From positions 1 through 64,000 of the forward strand of contig NZ_RJUF01000009.1 of the NCBI RefSeq assembly GCF_024343775.1: a DNA stretch of 64,000 nt. The letters are read 5' to 3'. This document shows, piece by piece, positions 51,368 through 60,359 of the stretch. Made by a program: the position numbers and the translations under genes. Position 1 is the first letter of the stretch. Every line of letters starts with the position of its first letter. The DNA is from Lacihabitans soyangensis (GTDB lineage: Bacteria; Bacteroidota; Bacteroidia; Cytophagales; Spirosomataceae). Under the pieces are notes generated by a model that was not told where the DNA came from, did no database searches, and worked only from the letters and a program-made list of their open reading frames with translations.

Positions 51368-54300
51368 ATGTATAAAATAACACTGACATTACTTTTTGTT
51401 GCTCATTTTGTATTTGGGCAATACCCATCTGGTTTTCAGGAAGAGAGTTTCGGTTCATGGAATTTGCCCATGAATGTAATTTTCGATCATGCCAATAGGA
51501 TGTACGTCACTGAGCGTGATGGTAGATTCTATTTGTATCATAACAACCAAAAGACGTTGCTAATTGACCTGAGGGAAGAGGTGGCTACTTATGGTGACTT
51601 TGGGTTGTTAAGTGCTGCCCTTGATCCAAATTTCTCCCAAAATGGTTTTGTTTATCTTTATTATGTAGTTGATCGCCACCATTTGCTATATAATGGCACT
51701 AACAATTATTCCCCTTCGGCTGACGAACAAGGTGCCACCATTTGCAGAGTGACAAGATTCACGCTTAATCCAGCGAACGGATTTAATTCTCTTTTGCCAA
51801 ATTCAAGGCTAGTTTTGATAGGTGAGACCAAATCGTCTGGTTTTCCCATGACAGGAATTTACCATTCGGGGGGTGATATAAAATTTGCCATTGATGGTTC
51901 GCTGCTGATATCATGTGGTGACGGTGCTAGCGGAGCCGATTACGAATATCAAGCATTGGTAGATGGTATCATTACGCAAGAAGAGTATAATGCTCAGAGG
52001 CTTTGGCGATGCCAAATACCAAATTCGTTGAACGGAAAAATAGTTAGAATAAACCCTGCCAATGGAGACGGCATTACATCGAATCCATATTACAATGCCT
52101 CCCTACCAAGATCGCCACAGTCCAGAGTGTATGCGTTGGGATTTCGGAATCCATTCAGGTTTACTATAAAACCAGGTACGGGCGGTCATAGTTTGGGAGA
52201 GGGGAATGCGGGGGTCTTATATGTGGGAGATGTGGGGCAGGATACCAAAGAAGAAATAAATGTAGTCACTGCCGCTGGTCAGAACTTTGGGTGGCCCAGG
52301 TGGGAAGGAATTGACCAGACGTACGACAATAACCCAACTTACAACCCCACGAATCCCAAGAAGCCCACCATTGAGTGGGGTAGGGCAGGTTCCACAGCTA
52401 GAGTGGTAATAAACGATGTGGTTCATAATGTTGGTTCTGGAGCATTTCCATATTCCAATTTTGTGGGAGGAGGCTCTATCGGAGGTGTTTTTTATGAAGG
52501 AGATGATTATCCGAGCCAATACCATGGGAGCTATTTCTTTGCAGAATTTAATAATAGATGGGTCCAGAACTTCCAGTTTGATGGTTCGCAGAATCCTACA
52601 TCAAAGATTGACTTTCATCCCGAAATCGCGGGTTTAATAAGCTTCGTGTATAATAAACATGATGAATGTATCTATTTTACGGCAGTAACTGGAGTCGTAA
52701 AAAAAATCAAGTACGCACCCTTTGGAAATCAAGCACCTACTGCCAGGTTTACGAATAATCCTGCATTCGGAACTAGTCCGCTTAATGTAAGTTTCAACGC
52801 CACCACATCTACTGACCCAGAAAACGGACCATTAACTTACAGTTGGAACTTTGGTGATGGGGGCTCTGCCACAGGACCCACTCCAACTCATCAGTTTGTG
52901 GCTGGAAACGGCAGCCCGCAAGCATTTACGGTCATTCTTACAGTCACCGACAATCAGGGAGCTGCTTCTCAATTTTCCAGAATAGTTTCCTTAAATAACA
53001 CACCACCGAATATCTTATCGACGAGTTTAGACAATGTGCAGGTTTTTGCAACATCTGGAACCCAAAGCTTGAATTTGAACGCTCAGGTTTTGGATAATGA
53101 GCAAAGCAGCGGAAGTCTTTCTTACAAATGGCAAGCCTTTTTGTATCACAACGATCACCGGCACCAAGAACTGAATGTACAAACATCGTCGACAAATTTT
53201 ATAGTCGGTATGGTGCCATGCGACAATGTTTTATATTTCTATAGATTTATTCTTACCGTTACAGATTCATATGGCTTGGAGACAGTTTTTCAAAAGGATT
53301 TATTTCCCAATTGCAATGTTTCTGATAACAGTCCACCTACTTTTCCAAATTTAAAAGTTGAGGAAATAAATTCTTCTGGTTTTAAGCTTACCTGGAATGC
53401 CATTTCTGATAATGATGGCGTGAAGAATATTGAGGTTGTAATCAATGGCAAAAGTGAAGGCTTTATTAGCTCTTTGGCCACCAGTTATACTTATCAATCT
53501 ACCGGCAACATTTTGGGGAGTAATTTTAAAGTCTACATAATTGCCAGAGATTTTGCCTCGAATAAGACTGAAAGTTCGGTGATAGATTTTACTCCACTTT
53601 TAGCTTGCTCAGGAGGCAGTGCCTCTATTTATCTGTCTAATCTTCAGGAAGCATCATCGACTAACGGCTACGGGCAGTTTGAGAAAGACAAAAGTAATGG
53701 GGAGTATTATCCGAATGACGGAAATACGCTCACCTTAAACGGAGTAACCTTTGCCAAAGGGCTTGGGGTGCATGCCTATTCAGAGATAACTTACAACATT
53801 GCCGGTCAAGGTTACGAGAATTTCAGTGCTACTGTAGGTATAGATGATGAGATATTTGGCAATATCTGTGGTACGGTGATTTTTAAGGTTTATCTCGACA
53901 ATAGTTTGGCTTTTCAAAGTGCGGTTTTAAATCAAAATTCGGCTCCACTTCCTATCAACCTCAGTGTAATAGGTAAAAGTATCGTTCGGCTTGTGGTAGA
54001 AAACGCCGGCGATGGAAACTGTGGAGACCATGCAGATTGGGCCGATGCCAAATTTTCAGTAGCTTGTGTGAGTAATGATTATTTAGCACCAGGAACACCT
54101 CAGAATCTTTCAGTGACTAATCAACCTTCTGGATATTTATTTTCGTGGCAGGCTGTTACAGATAACCTAGACCCACAAGTTGAGTATGAAGTATTTTTAA
54201 ACGGTCAGTTTTTGGGGAATTCATTTACTCCGAATTTTCCCGCGACAAGTCTACCTGCTGGCAACAATTATTTTACTGTTCAGGCCAAAGACGACAGTGG

Positions 54301-54544
54301 AAATAGGTCTGTTAGTCAAGCTTTTATTATCAATAATTGTCCATCGAGTTTGAATATTTTTCAAACTGGAAACATTTCTAACCAAACAATTATCAGAAAG
54401 GCCTCGCAATATATCACTGCTGCCAACTCCATTAATAATCAGTCGAATGTGGAGTATCGTGCAGGGAATTCGGTTACGTTAAATCCTGGGTTTTCGATTA
54501 CTCAGAGCGTTTTTTTGGTAAAAATTCAGGGATGTGATAATTGA
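51368..54544 (+). CDS. Secreted multidomain PQQ-type sugar dehydrogenase-like protein
   Basis: A 1058-residue secreted protein. After the signal peptide (about 1-17), a soluble glucose/sorbosone dehydrogenase-type propeller fills about 20-450 (LPMNVIFDHANRMYVTERDG, GDGASG, YALGFRNPFRF, YVGDVGQDTKEEINV). Then come a PKD domain (about 453-545), a further Ig-like part, an Fn3-like domain (about 655-745), an NPCBM-type galactose-binding domain (about 748-900, GNTLTLNGVTFAKGLGVHAYSE), a second Fn3-like domain, and a C-terminal domain of the 3-coathanger-stack type found at the end of secreted Bacteroidota proteins. It probably oxidises sugar at the surface or in the medium, with NPCBM and PKD aiding glycan binding. 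Confidence 0.86.
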   Translation: MYKITLTLLFVAHFVFGQYPSGFQEESFGSWNLPMNVIFDHANRMYVTERDGRFYLYHNNQKTLLIDLREEVATYGDFGLLSAALDPNFSQNGFVYLYYVVDRHHLLYNGTNNYSPSADEQGATICRVTRFTLNPANGFNSLLPNSRLVLIGETKSSGFPMTGIYHSGGDIKFAIDGSLLISCGDGASGADYEYQALVDGIITQEEYNAQRLWRCQIPNSLNGKIVRINPANGDGITSNPYYNASLPRSPQSRVYALGFRNPFRFTIKPGTGGHSLGEGNAGVLYVGDVGQDTKEEINVVTAAGQNFGWPRWEGIDQTYDNNPTYNPTNPKKPTIEWGRAGSTARVVINDVVHNVGSGAFPYSNFVGGGSIGGVFYEGDDYPSQYHGSYFFAEFNNRWVQNFQFDGSQNPTSKIDFHPEIAGLISFVYNKHDECIYFTAVTGVVKKIKYAPFGNQAPTARFTNNPAFGTSPLNVSFNATTSTDPENGPLTYSWNFGDGGSATGPTPTHQFVAGNGSPQAFTVILTVTDNQGAASQFSRIVSLNNTPPNILSTSLDNVQVFATSGTQSLNLNAQVLDNEQSSGSLSYKWQAFLYHNDHRHQELNVQTSSTNFIVGMVPCDNVLYFYRFILTVTDSYGLETVFQKDLFPNCNVSDNSPPTFPNLKVEEINSSGFKLTWNAISDNDGVKNIEVVINGKSEGFISSLATSYTYQSTGNILGSNFKVYIIARDFASNKTESSVIDFTPLLACSGGSASIYLSNLQEASSTNGYGQFEKDKSNGEYYPNDGNTLTLNGVTFAKGLGVHAYSEITYNIAGQGYENFSATVGIDDEIFGNICGTVIFKVYLDNSLAFQSAVLNQNSAPLPINLSVIGKSIVRLVVENAGDGNCGDHADWADAKFSVACVSNDYLAPGTPQNLSVTNQPSGYLFSWQAVTDNLDPQVEYEVFLNGQFLGNSFTPNFPATSLPAGNNYFTVQAKDDSGNRSVSQAFIINNCPSSLNIFQTGNISNQTIIRKASQYITAANSINNQSNVEYRAGNSVTLNPGFSITQSVFLVKIQGCDN

Positions 54545-54566
54545 AAGTTCATTTTGATCTCGGATT

Positions 54567-54588
54567 TTAGTAAATTTTACTAAATTTA
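54567..54588 (+). promoter_or_regulatory. Palindrome overlapping the deoC promoter
   Basis: TTAGTAAA-T-TTTACTAA (54567-54583) is a perfect 8+8 inverted repeat. TAAATTTA at 54581-54588, close to TAnnTTTG, overlaps its end. The site lies 34 bases before the deoC start and looks like an operator. Confidence 0.5.
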
Positions 54589-54622
54589 GCCTTTAGTAAT
54601 TCAACCATTCCCCGATCAGAAA

Positions 54623-55378
54623 ATGTATACCATTAAAGATATCTCCAAAATGATTGACCATTCGTTGTTGCACCCTACAATGACGGATAAGGACTTGCAG
54701 GAGGGCTGTGAAATAGCAAAGCAGTACGATGTTGCTGCTGTTTGTATTAAACCCTATTTTGTAAAAGAAGCAGCCGAAATATTAAAAGGTTCCGATGTTA
54801 AAGTATGCAGCGTAATTGGCTTTCCGCATGGAAACGGCACCATTCAGGCCAAAGTTTTTGAGACTAGACTAGCATGCAAAGATGGAGCAACGGAGATTGA
54901 TATGGTGGTAAATGCAGGGAAGGTTTTGGGAGAGGACTGGCGTTATGTAAAAAAGGAAATAAATGCCATCAACAAAGAATGTCTGAAGCATGGAGCGGTT
55001 TTGAAGGTTATCTTTGAGAACGACTTCATTACAAAAGACAAGTACAAAATCAAACTCTGTAAGATATGCTCAACAGTTGGTGTGGCGTTTATTAAAACTT
55101 CCACAGGTTATGGTTACGTAAAGCAATCCAATGGCGATTATAATTACAAAGGTGCCACTGAGCATGACCTTATTTTGATGCGTAAACATGCATCTCCAGA
55201 GGTTCAAATAAAAGCAGCAGGAGGTGTAAGAACGCTTGATGGCCTGCTGAAAGTAAGAGAATTGGGTTGTACCAGGCTTGGAGCTACGGCCACTATTACT
55301 ATCATCGAAGATGCTAAGAAAAGGCTTGGAATAGCCACAGATGTCGTTAATACTAAATCTGAGATTTCGGGGTATTGA
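54623..55378 (+). CDS. deoC: Deoxyribose-phosphate aldolase
   Basis: A 251-residue class I aldolase splitting 2-deoxyribose-5-phosphate into glyceraldehyde-3-phosphate and acetaldehyde in deoxynucleoside catabolism. The Schiff-base lysine is K158 in VAFIKTSTGYG, the proton-relay Asp is D93 in EIDMVVN, and the second lysine lies in IKAAGGVRT near 193-201. Standard length. It stands alone; an upstream palindrome may regulate it. Confidence 0.96.
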   Translation: MYTIKDISKMIDHSLLHPTMTDKDLQEGCEIAKQYDVAAVCIKPYFVKEAAEILKGSDVKVCSVIGFPHGNGTIQAKVFETRLACKDGATEIDMVVNAGKVLGEDWRYVKKEINAINKECLKHGAVLKVIFENDFITKDKYKIKLCKICSTVGVAFIKTSTGYGYVKQSNGDYNYKGATEHDLILMRKHASPEVQIKAAGGVRTLDGLLKVRELGCTRLGATATITIIEDAKKRLGIATDVVNTKSEISGY

Positions 55379-55383
55379 GTTTT

Positions 55384-56028
55384 TTAAAACTGAAATCCTA
55401 ACCGAACTTGAAAACGATTTAGATTTTTGGTTTCAACACTCGCAATATTGTAGAAATCAGATTCGTCGAAGTTTTGGCTGACTTCCATGTATTGATATTT
55501 GTAGCCAAAGTTAACTAGCCAGGCAGATCCGTTACGGGTTGGAAACTTAAACCCTATGGTAGGATTTATTAGAATTCCCCCAGTTACATCTTCGTAACTG
55601 TTTTTACTAGCACCAAAAGTAGCTCCATATCCAGCGTCTATTCCAGCTTGAAGTTTAGCCCCTTGTTCGTTTTTCTCGTAGATAACATGCCTCAATCCAA
55701 GTGCTACGGGAACCAAAACCGATGATGAATACATGTCAAATCCTGTGGTTAGGCCGACTGTGGTTTTTTTTCTTACCTGAAAACCATTAAATGTTTGAAT
55801 GCTCAAATTTGCAACGTTTTGAAGGCTATAACCGTTTGGTGTTGGGTTGGGCCAATAGCTGGAGTAGCTGGGATAATAATAAGAATAATTGGCGTTTTTT
55901 ACTCTTCCAAATAAAACACCAAACTCAGTCTGATTGACAAACGGATATTTGAATAATTTCTCTTTCTGTGCAAAAGAAATGTTCAGAACCAAACTTCCGA
56001 TTATCGCGAGGATAAATATCTTTTTCAT
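55384..56028 (-). CDS. Outer-membrane beta-barrel protein, unknown
   Basis: A 214-residue protein with a signal peptide (1-20, ending SFAQ) and alternating hydrophobic strands ending in FQVRLGFQF, the aromatic C-terminus of outer-membrane barrels. Tyr/Ser/Pro-rich stretch at about 48-66. Last gene of the META-serpin-LVIVD operon, starting inside the stop of the LVIVD gene. Function unknown; it may carry the surface lipoproteins or form a pore. Confidence 0.7.
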   Translation of the reverse strand: MKKIFILAIIGSLVLNISFAQKEKLFKYPFVNQTEFGVLFGRVKNANYSYYYPSYSSYWPNPTPNGYSLQNVANLSIQTFNGFQVRKKTTVGLTTGFDMYSSSVLVPVALGLRHVIYEKNEQGAKLQAGIDAGYGATFGASKNSYEDVTGGILINPTIGFKFPTRNGSAWLVNFGYKYQYMEVSQNFDESDFYNIASVETKNLNRFQVRLGFQF

Positions 56029-57287
56029 TTCTTAACTTCTATTTTACTAAGTAATTTCAAGTTCTTTGGGTCGCTATTGTCATATTGATAGAGTCCATCT
56101 TCGCCAATCATTAACAATAGTTTATCGTTTAGTTGTATCACATCAAAAGCATGTATGTTTTTGATATGTTGCTGCAATTTTAAGTCGGTTGATTCTTTTG
56201 CATCATAAGACTTAAGGCCATATTTGCCCTCACAGACTGTCAGTTTACTATTTAAAACTGAAAGCCCATGTGGATTTTCCATTTGATACGATTTAATCAA
56301 AAAAGGTGAGCCCAAGTTTCTAACATCCACCACATCGAGCTGGTTGGGGGCAGCACCGCACCATCCTTGTCTCAAGGTTACATATGCCTTGTCGTTTTCC
56401 ACCACTACTGGGTCGCAGGCTCGTGCATGTTGAAATATCGAAAGCCTTTGTGGAGAAGCTGGGTTGATGTTATCATAAATATACATACCCGTGTTGGAGC
56501 CGATAAATAGTTTGTCTTTGTAGGGGAAAATGGTTTCAATTCCCCAGCCTAAGTTTATTTTGTTAACCGAGTCAGGTTTTTGACCTGTTTTTATGCTAAA
56601 TACCAAAAGGTCAGATTGGGTTGCTGCGTATAGGTAATCGTCGTGTATCGTGAATCTTGCCATTGAGCCTCCAGTTCCAGTGCCACCTGATGTGTTGCCT
56701 GAGCTGTTGGTATTTCCTTGGAATGAGTCAAATGCCACCCCACCTCTAAATACTGGCCAAACAGTTCCATTCTGGCCGCAGTTTGTGGAAACAGTTTGTG
56801 TGACTGTCTTGAATTCGTAATCTGTAACGATTTTAGAATAAGGGTCATAATACCAACTTATTCCATCTACCAGGCCATAATTAAACATGTTCCGCACTCT
56901 GCCCACTTCTTTGATGCTCTTTGGGTTGGTAATGTCTAAAGCCACAAGATCGGTGTAGCTATCGGCGTACAGAATATTGTTTCTGACCGCCATGTCTATT
57001 ACTCCAGGTATTTTCAGAAAAGAAAGCTTTACTGGGCTCGAAGGATTGGTATTGTCAATGATGTGTAGTCCTTTCTTTACTTCGTTTATGATCAAATAGT
57101 TGTCATAAGCATAGATTTTGCCTGGTTTCACCAAATCTTGAGGTCCCTCTGTTGAAATGCCGGCTCTAACTTGTTCTATGCCCACTTGAAAAGGAACAGT
57201 AGCTCTGTAGGTACGTGTTTGGGTGCAATCGTCTACGCAACTCCAGCTTGTAAATGCTGCGAAAAGTATAATCAATAGTTTTTTCAT
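56025..57287 (-). CDS. LVIVD-repeat surface lipoprotein
   Basis: A 420-residue lipoprotein (lipobox SWSC, Cys17) with acidic residues straight after the cysteine (CVDDC), like the export signal of surface lipoproteins in this phylum. It is made of LVIVD-type propeller repeats: KGLHIIDNTNPSSPVKL, DLVALDITNPKSIKEVG, GMYIYDNINPASPQRLS, QLDVVDVRNLGSPFLI and GLYQYDNSDPKNLKLLS. A glycine/serine/threonine-rich insertion lies at about 195-212. Function of the family is unknown. It overlaps the serpin gene before it and the barrel gene after it by four bases each. Confidence 0.82.
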   Translation of the reverse strand: MKKLLIILFAAFTSWSCVDDCTQTRTYRATVPFQVGIEQVRAGISTEGPQDLVKPGKIYAYDNYLIINEVKKGLHIIDNTNPSSPVKLSFLKIPGVIDMAVRNNILYADSYTDLVALDITNPKSIKEVGRVRNMFNYGLVDGISWYYDPYSKIVTDYEFKTVTQTVSTNCGQNGTVWPVFRGGVAFDSFQGNTNSSGNTSGGTGTGGSMARFTIHDDYLYAATQSDLLVFSIKTGQKPDSVNKINLGWGIETIFPYKDKLFIGSNTGMYIYDNINPASPQRLSIFQHARACDPVVVENDKAYVTLRQGWCGAAPNQLDVVDVRNLGSPFLIKSYQMENPHGLSVLNSKLTVCEGKYGLKSYDAKESTDLKLQQHIKNIHAFDVIQLNDKLLLMIGEDGLYQYDNSDPKNLKLLSKIEVKK

Positions 57288-58486
57288 AGATTTGAAACTT
57301 TACCAATGAACATAATGGTGTTTGAGGTCTTTTCTGTGATCAAGAAGGCAAAAGGTTTGTTGCAGATAATTTCTGGATAAACCGGCAAAGAAGTTAGCTC
57401 TATTCCTATGGTTGTCACCGCTGCGGCTTCTGTTCCTTTTTCGTCTACAGCTACGTAGGTATCTTGCTTTACAAATCCAACTTTAAGTTTTCCGGCTGGC
57501 TTGGCAATTTTTGATAAATCAGCTTGGCTTCCAAATGCCTTCACCATGCCCATTTTTTGCAAAATAGAATTCAATTTTTTAGAATACTCTATCGTGAATT
57601 TTGGTAAACCTATTACTACTTTTCTTTTAGCCATAGAATTTTGAGCAGCCTGCCAATTGGTAGCATCAAGCTTTGAGACAATATTTTCTACAGTTCCAGA
57701 TTTTGGCAAAAGAACCGTCATATTATATTTTTCATTGCCATATGGAAGCTCTACCAGTTGATAGTTCTCAGTGTCTGCATATTTGAATTCTGCCGTTTGG
57801 TTCATCATGTCCACTGTTTTGGTAGCTTTGGTTCCAATGAATTCTACTTTTTGTGTGTTCTCAGTTTTAAATTCTTTGGTCCAATCTCCTTTAAAGTACA
57901 GAGCATTTATTAAAAACATCACTTGACTAGGTTCTATTTGCTCAAGAATCTTCTTGATTTTGGCATTTGTATTGTCGCTTGCCCATTTGTTGATTTTATC
58001 CACTGTGGCTGGATTGCCAAAATCTTCGTTGTAGAGCCTTGCCTTGAAATTGCTTGTAAGATTGTCGATGAAGCTTTGCTCCGATGTGAAATTTTTGTCT
58101 TGCCATATAGAGTTGGCAATGGTGTTAACCACTTTTGGGTCTACTTTCGGTAGGTTTTCTATCAATTCCAAATAGGTTTTATTGATTTCTTCCATGCTTT
58201 GATTCTCTAATCCCAAAACCTTCTGAATTTCGGTTTTCGTATCGGTATCGGCACCATTTAGGAGCATACCTAAGGCAATATGCAAGCTAAGTGGCGAGAT
58301 GAAATAGTTTTTGTCAACAGATTCGTCCGCTTGAAGGTTTCTCCAAAAATCAAAAGCAAAATTTGAAGTTTTCGCAGCAAAATCAGATGAAATATTGACT
58401 GACTTTACCTCTGGGGTGGATTGTTCGCAATTGCTCATCGTAAATAAAATGGCTGTAAGTGAGATGCTTAGAATTATCCTTTTCAT
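57284..58486 (-). CDS. Serpin-family protease inhibitor, lipoprotein
   Basis: A 400-residue serpin with a putative lipoprotein signal (Cys20 in MSNC). The breach/shutter NYFISPLSLHIALGMLLNGA lies at about 60-79, and the hinge of the reactive loop is EKGTEAAAVT. Counting from the hinge as in alpha-1-antitrypsin puts the cleaved bond at Thr-Ser in IELTSLPVYPE. The alanine-rich hinge predicts an inhibitory serpin that traps a serine or cysteine protease. The signal suggests it is held on the envelope or cell surface. It is second in the operon and starts two bases before the META gene's end region; its own end overlaps the LVIVD start. Confidence 0.9.
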   Translation of the reverse strand: MKRIILSISLTAILFTMSNCEQSTPEVKSVNISSDFAAKTSNFAFDFWRNLQADESVDKNYFISPLSLHIALGMLLNGADTDTKTEIQKVLGLENQSMEEINKTYLELIENLPKVDPKVVNTIANSIWQDKNFTSEQSFIDNLTSNFKARLYNEDFGNPATVDKINKWASDNTNAKIKKILEQIEPSQVMFLINALYFKGDWTKEFKTENTQKVEFIGTKATKTVDMMNQTAEFKYADTENYQLVELPYGNEKYNMTVLLPKSGTVENIVSKLDATNWQAAQNSMAKRKVVIGLPKFTIEYSKKLNSILQKMGMVKAFGSQADLSKIAKPAGKLKVGFVKQDTYVAVDEKGTEAAAVTTIGIELTSLPVYPEIICNKPFAFLITEKTSNTIMFIGKVSNL

Positions 58487-58487
58487 A

Positions 58488-58931
58488 TCAATTATAAAGT
58501 TTAAATGTCATTTGCTGTTTGGCAGAACTTAATGTAAGTGTTTCGTTCGAAGTTTTGAAGTTGGTTGTCTCTGATAATCTTTTGAGATATTCCGTTTCAA
58601 ACGCCGTTGCCGAAGGATTACCAGCAATTTCTGTCACACTAAGGTTATTAATTGCTAATTTGGAACCATCAATAATAAAATCGGCTTGGTAGAAGTTAAT
58701 GGAGCTTTTGCCACTTAAAATTTGGCTACCTTTTTCGTTTTTTTCGGGTTTAAATTCTAAAACTACTTCATAGTTAATCTTCTGATTGTTTTCAAAAGAA
58801 ACAAGTTTCCATTTCGCATAAATGCTGCTTTTGCTGGCTAATCCAGCGATATAATTATCATCTGGACTGATGGCATCGTCGCTTTTGCAACCATTGAGCA
58901 TCAAAAAAAGTATCAAAACAAAATATCTCAT
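58488..58931 (-). CDS. META-domain (HslJ-like) lipoprotein
   Basis: A 147-residue lipoprotein: signal with lipobox LNGC (Cys14) followed by KSDD, the acidic surface-export type. The rest is a META/HslJ-like domain: KWKLVSFEN near 41, SSINFYQADFIIDGSKLAINNLSVTEIAG in pieces around 80-105, then TLTLSSAKQQMTFKLY. META proteins are linked to heat or stress tolerance in other bacteria. The ATG at 58931 gives the signal peptide; a longer frame from 59021 is unlikely. It is the first gene of the operon with the serpin, one base before it. Confidence 0.77.
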   Translation of the reverse strand: MRYFVLILFLMLNGCKSDDAISPDDNYIAGLASKSSIYAKWKLVSFENNQKINYEVVLEFKPEKNEKGSQILSGKSSINFYQADFIIDGSKLAINNLSVTEIAGNPSATAFETEYLKRLSETTNFKTSNETLTLSSAKQQMTFKLYN

Positions 58932-59087
58932 ATTTGAAATTTTAGATTTGAGTGGCGAGGCCCAAAGGACGCTCGCCATCAAATTATTACCCTTAAACCC
59001 CTTACGTTTATAGAGAGTCAAGAGGTGTTATTTTGGTTGCAATGGACAAAATATTTTTTCTTAGAATGAACTTTTTGTTTTTCATAA

Positions 59088-59120
59088 TTGATTATATGAT
59101 TAAATGTTCATATATTTGAA
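59088..59120 (+). promoter_or_regulatory. Promoter with palindromic operator of the rhodanese operon
   Basis: TTG (59088-59090) and TATATTTG (59111-59118) are 20 bases apart, a good Bacteroidota promoter. Two overlapping inverted repeats cover it: ATATGA (59094-59099) with TCATAT (59108-59113), and TTCA (59107-59110) with TGAA (59117-59120). Such sites over the -7 box are typical for small dimeric repressors such as ArsR-type regulators, but no regulator gene is adjacent. Confidence 0.6.
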
Positions 59121-59135
59121 TATTGAAGAAGGAAA

Positions 59136-59381
59136 ATGAAAGAAACGATATTGTCGGGATGGAATTTTATGCGGTGGTTAAGGTTGTTTATGGGCGTCTA
59201 CATCATCGTCACGAGCATTACAGGTAAAAACTACGTTTTTGCTATAATTGGTGGTTTGTTTGTTTTTCAAGCACTAACCAATACCGGTTGTGCGGCATGT
59301 GCCACGGTTCCAGCTTCAAAAGTTGACCAAAATGACACAGAAAGCATAGAATTTGAAGAAATAAAGGCCGAGAAAGGATGA
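59136..59381 (+). CDS. Small membrane protein, DUF2892-like
   Basis: An 81-residue protein with two helices (about 14-30 and 33-48) and then GCAACATV, a CxxC pair just after the second helix, and an acidic tail. The layout is like small DUF2892 proteins that occur with rhodaneses, though similarity is not strong. First of four coupled genes; its end overlaps the next start (ATGA). Confidence 0.6.
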   Translation: MKETILSGWNFMRWLRLFMGVYIIVTSITGKNYVFAIIGGLFVFQALTNTGCAACATVPASKVDQNDTESIEFEEIKAEKG

Positions 59382-59569
59382 AGAAGTTTTTCATACCCTT
59401 TTTCGGTTTTGCCATAGGTGCAATTAGTGGTAACTTGTATTGGCAACAGATTGGATGTTCATCGGGTACTTGCATCATTACTTCCAAGCCTCTTAATTCA
59501 ACGATTTATGGGGCAGTTATGGGATATTTAGTTTTTGGATTAATTCAAGATTTAATAAAGAAAAGATGA
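59378..59569 (+). CDS. DUF6132-like small membrane protein
   Basis: A 63-residue protein with two helices (about 3-20 and 43-58) and a Cys-x4-Cys (C27, C32) in the loop between them, facing one side of the membrane. It resembles the DUF6132 family, unknown function. Overlaps both neighbours by four bases. Confidence 0.65.
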   Translation: MKKFFIPFFGFAIGAISGNLYWQQIGCSSGTCIITSKPLNSTIYGAVMGYLVFGLIQDLIKKR

Positions 59570-59955
59570 AAAAAGTTAAAAATTTATTGTTCGTATTTAT
59601 GATTGGGTTTGGATTGCTCAATTGTTCTGAGGCGAATTCACAAGTCAAAACCATGGATTTGGACGGGTTCGTAGCTAAAATAAAAGCAACTCCCAACGCC
59701 CAATTGATAGATGTTAGGACACCAGAGGAGTGGACCCAAGGCAAAATTGGCTCTTCAAAACTAATCAGTATAGCTGATCCCAAGTTTTTAGAGCAGGCCT
59801 CCAAATTAGACAAAAACAAACCAGTATTTGTTTACTGTGCAGTGGGAGGAAGAAGTTCGAAAGCCTCAAATATGCTTCAACAGGCTGGTTTTAAGCAAGT
59901 TTATAACCTTTCTGGAGCTGGGTATTCTGGTTTAGCGGCAAAAGGAGTAAAATAA
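59566..59955 (+). CDS. Rhodanese-domain lipoprotein
   Basis: A 129-residue protein with a lipoprotein-type signal (Cys20 in LLNC) and a single rhodanese domain. IDVRTPEEW (48-56) is the family start and the active-site loop is CAVGGRS with Cys91. Rhodaneses move sulfane sulfur through a cysteine persulfide. As an exported lipoprotein it should act in the periplasm. Between two cysteine-bearing membrane proteins and a fourth small membrane gene, a sulfur-handling role at the membrane is likely, by inference. Confidence 0.85.
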   Translation: MKKVKNLLFVFMIGFGLLNCSEANSQVKTMDLDGFVAKIKATPNAQLIDVRTPEEWTQGKIGSSKLISIADPKFLEQASKLDKNKPVFVYCAVGGRSSKASNMLQQAGFKQVYNLSGAGYSGLAAKGVK

Positions 59956-60179
59956 TGCAAGAGAAGTATAAATCATTACTAATGCCCTTGTTGGCTTCTA
60001 TGACCCTTGGTTTGGCTCCATTTGTACCGGAGCCGCATGTATTAGGTAAAATCCGTTGGGTTTTGGGTGGAGCTAAAGGCATGCAAATAATGGATTGGGG
60101 CGATTTACTGATGCATGGAGCCCCTTGGATTTGGTTGATTTTTACGGCAGTTCATGTCTTTATTATCAAGAAAAAGTAA
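59955..60179 (+). CDS. Small membrane protein at the end of the rhodanese operon
   Basis: A 74-residue protein with hydrophobic helices at about 6-23 and 55-70 and WGDLLMHGAPW before the last helix. Not recognised. It starts on the last base of the rhodanese stop (TAATG), so it is part of the same unit, and a terminator follows after 31 bases. Confidence 0.6.
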   Translation: MQEKYKSLLMPLLASMTLGLAPFVPEPHVLGKIRWVLGGAKGMQIMDWGDLLMHGAPWIWLIFTAVHVFIIKKK

Positions 60180-60210
60180 TATTTAAAGGTTGAATAAAAG
60201 ATAGGAAAAG

Positions 60211-60237
60211 GAAGACCGAGTTTGGTCTTCTTTTTTT
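60211..60237 (+). terminator. Terminator of the rhodanese operon
   Basis: GAAGACC (60211-60217) pairs with GGTCTTC (60224-60230), followed by seven T. Confidence 0.9.
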
Positions 60238-60318
60238 GTTTTTAGCTAAAAATCTTGCCTTTTTAGAAGATTAATCACCCGTTTGAGCTATGAATTTAAT
60301 TAATGCTATCATAAGTTT

Positions 60319-60326
60319 TATCTTTG
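60319..60326 (+). promoter_or_regulatory. -7 promoter element of the GH13 gene
   Basis: TATCTTTG fits TAnnTTTG, 33 bases before the TTG start at 60360. Confidence 0.5.
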
Positions 60327-60359
60327 CGTTACCTATGATAATATTTTAAAGACAAACAT

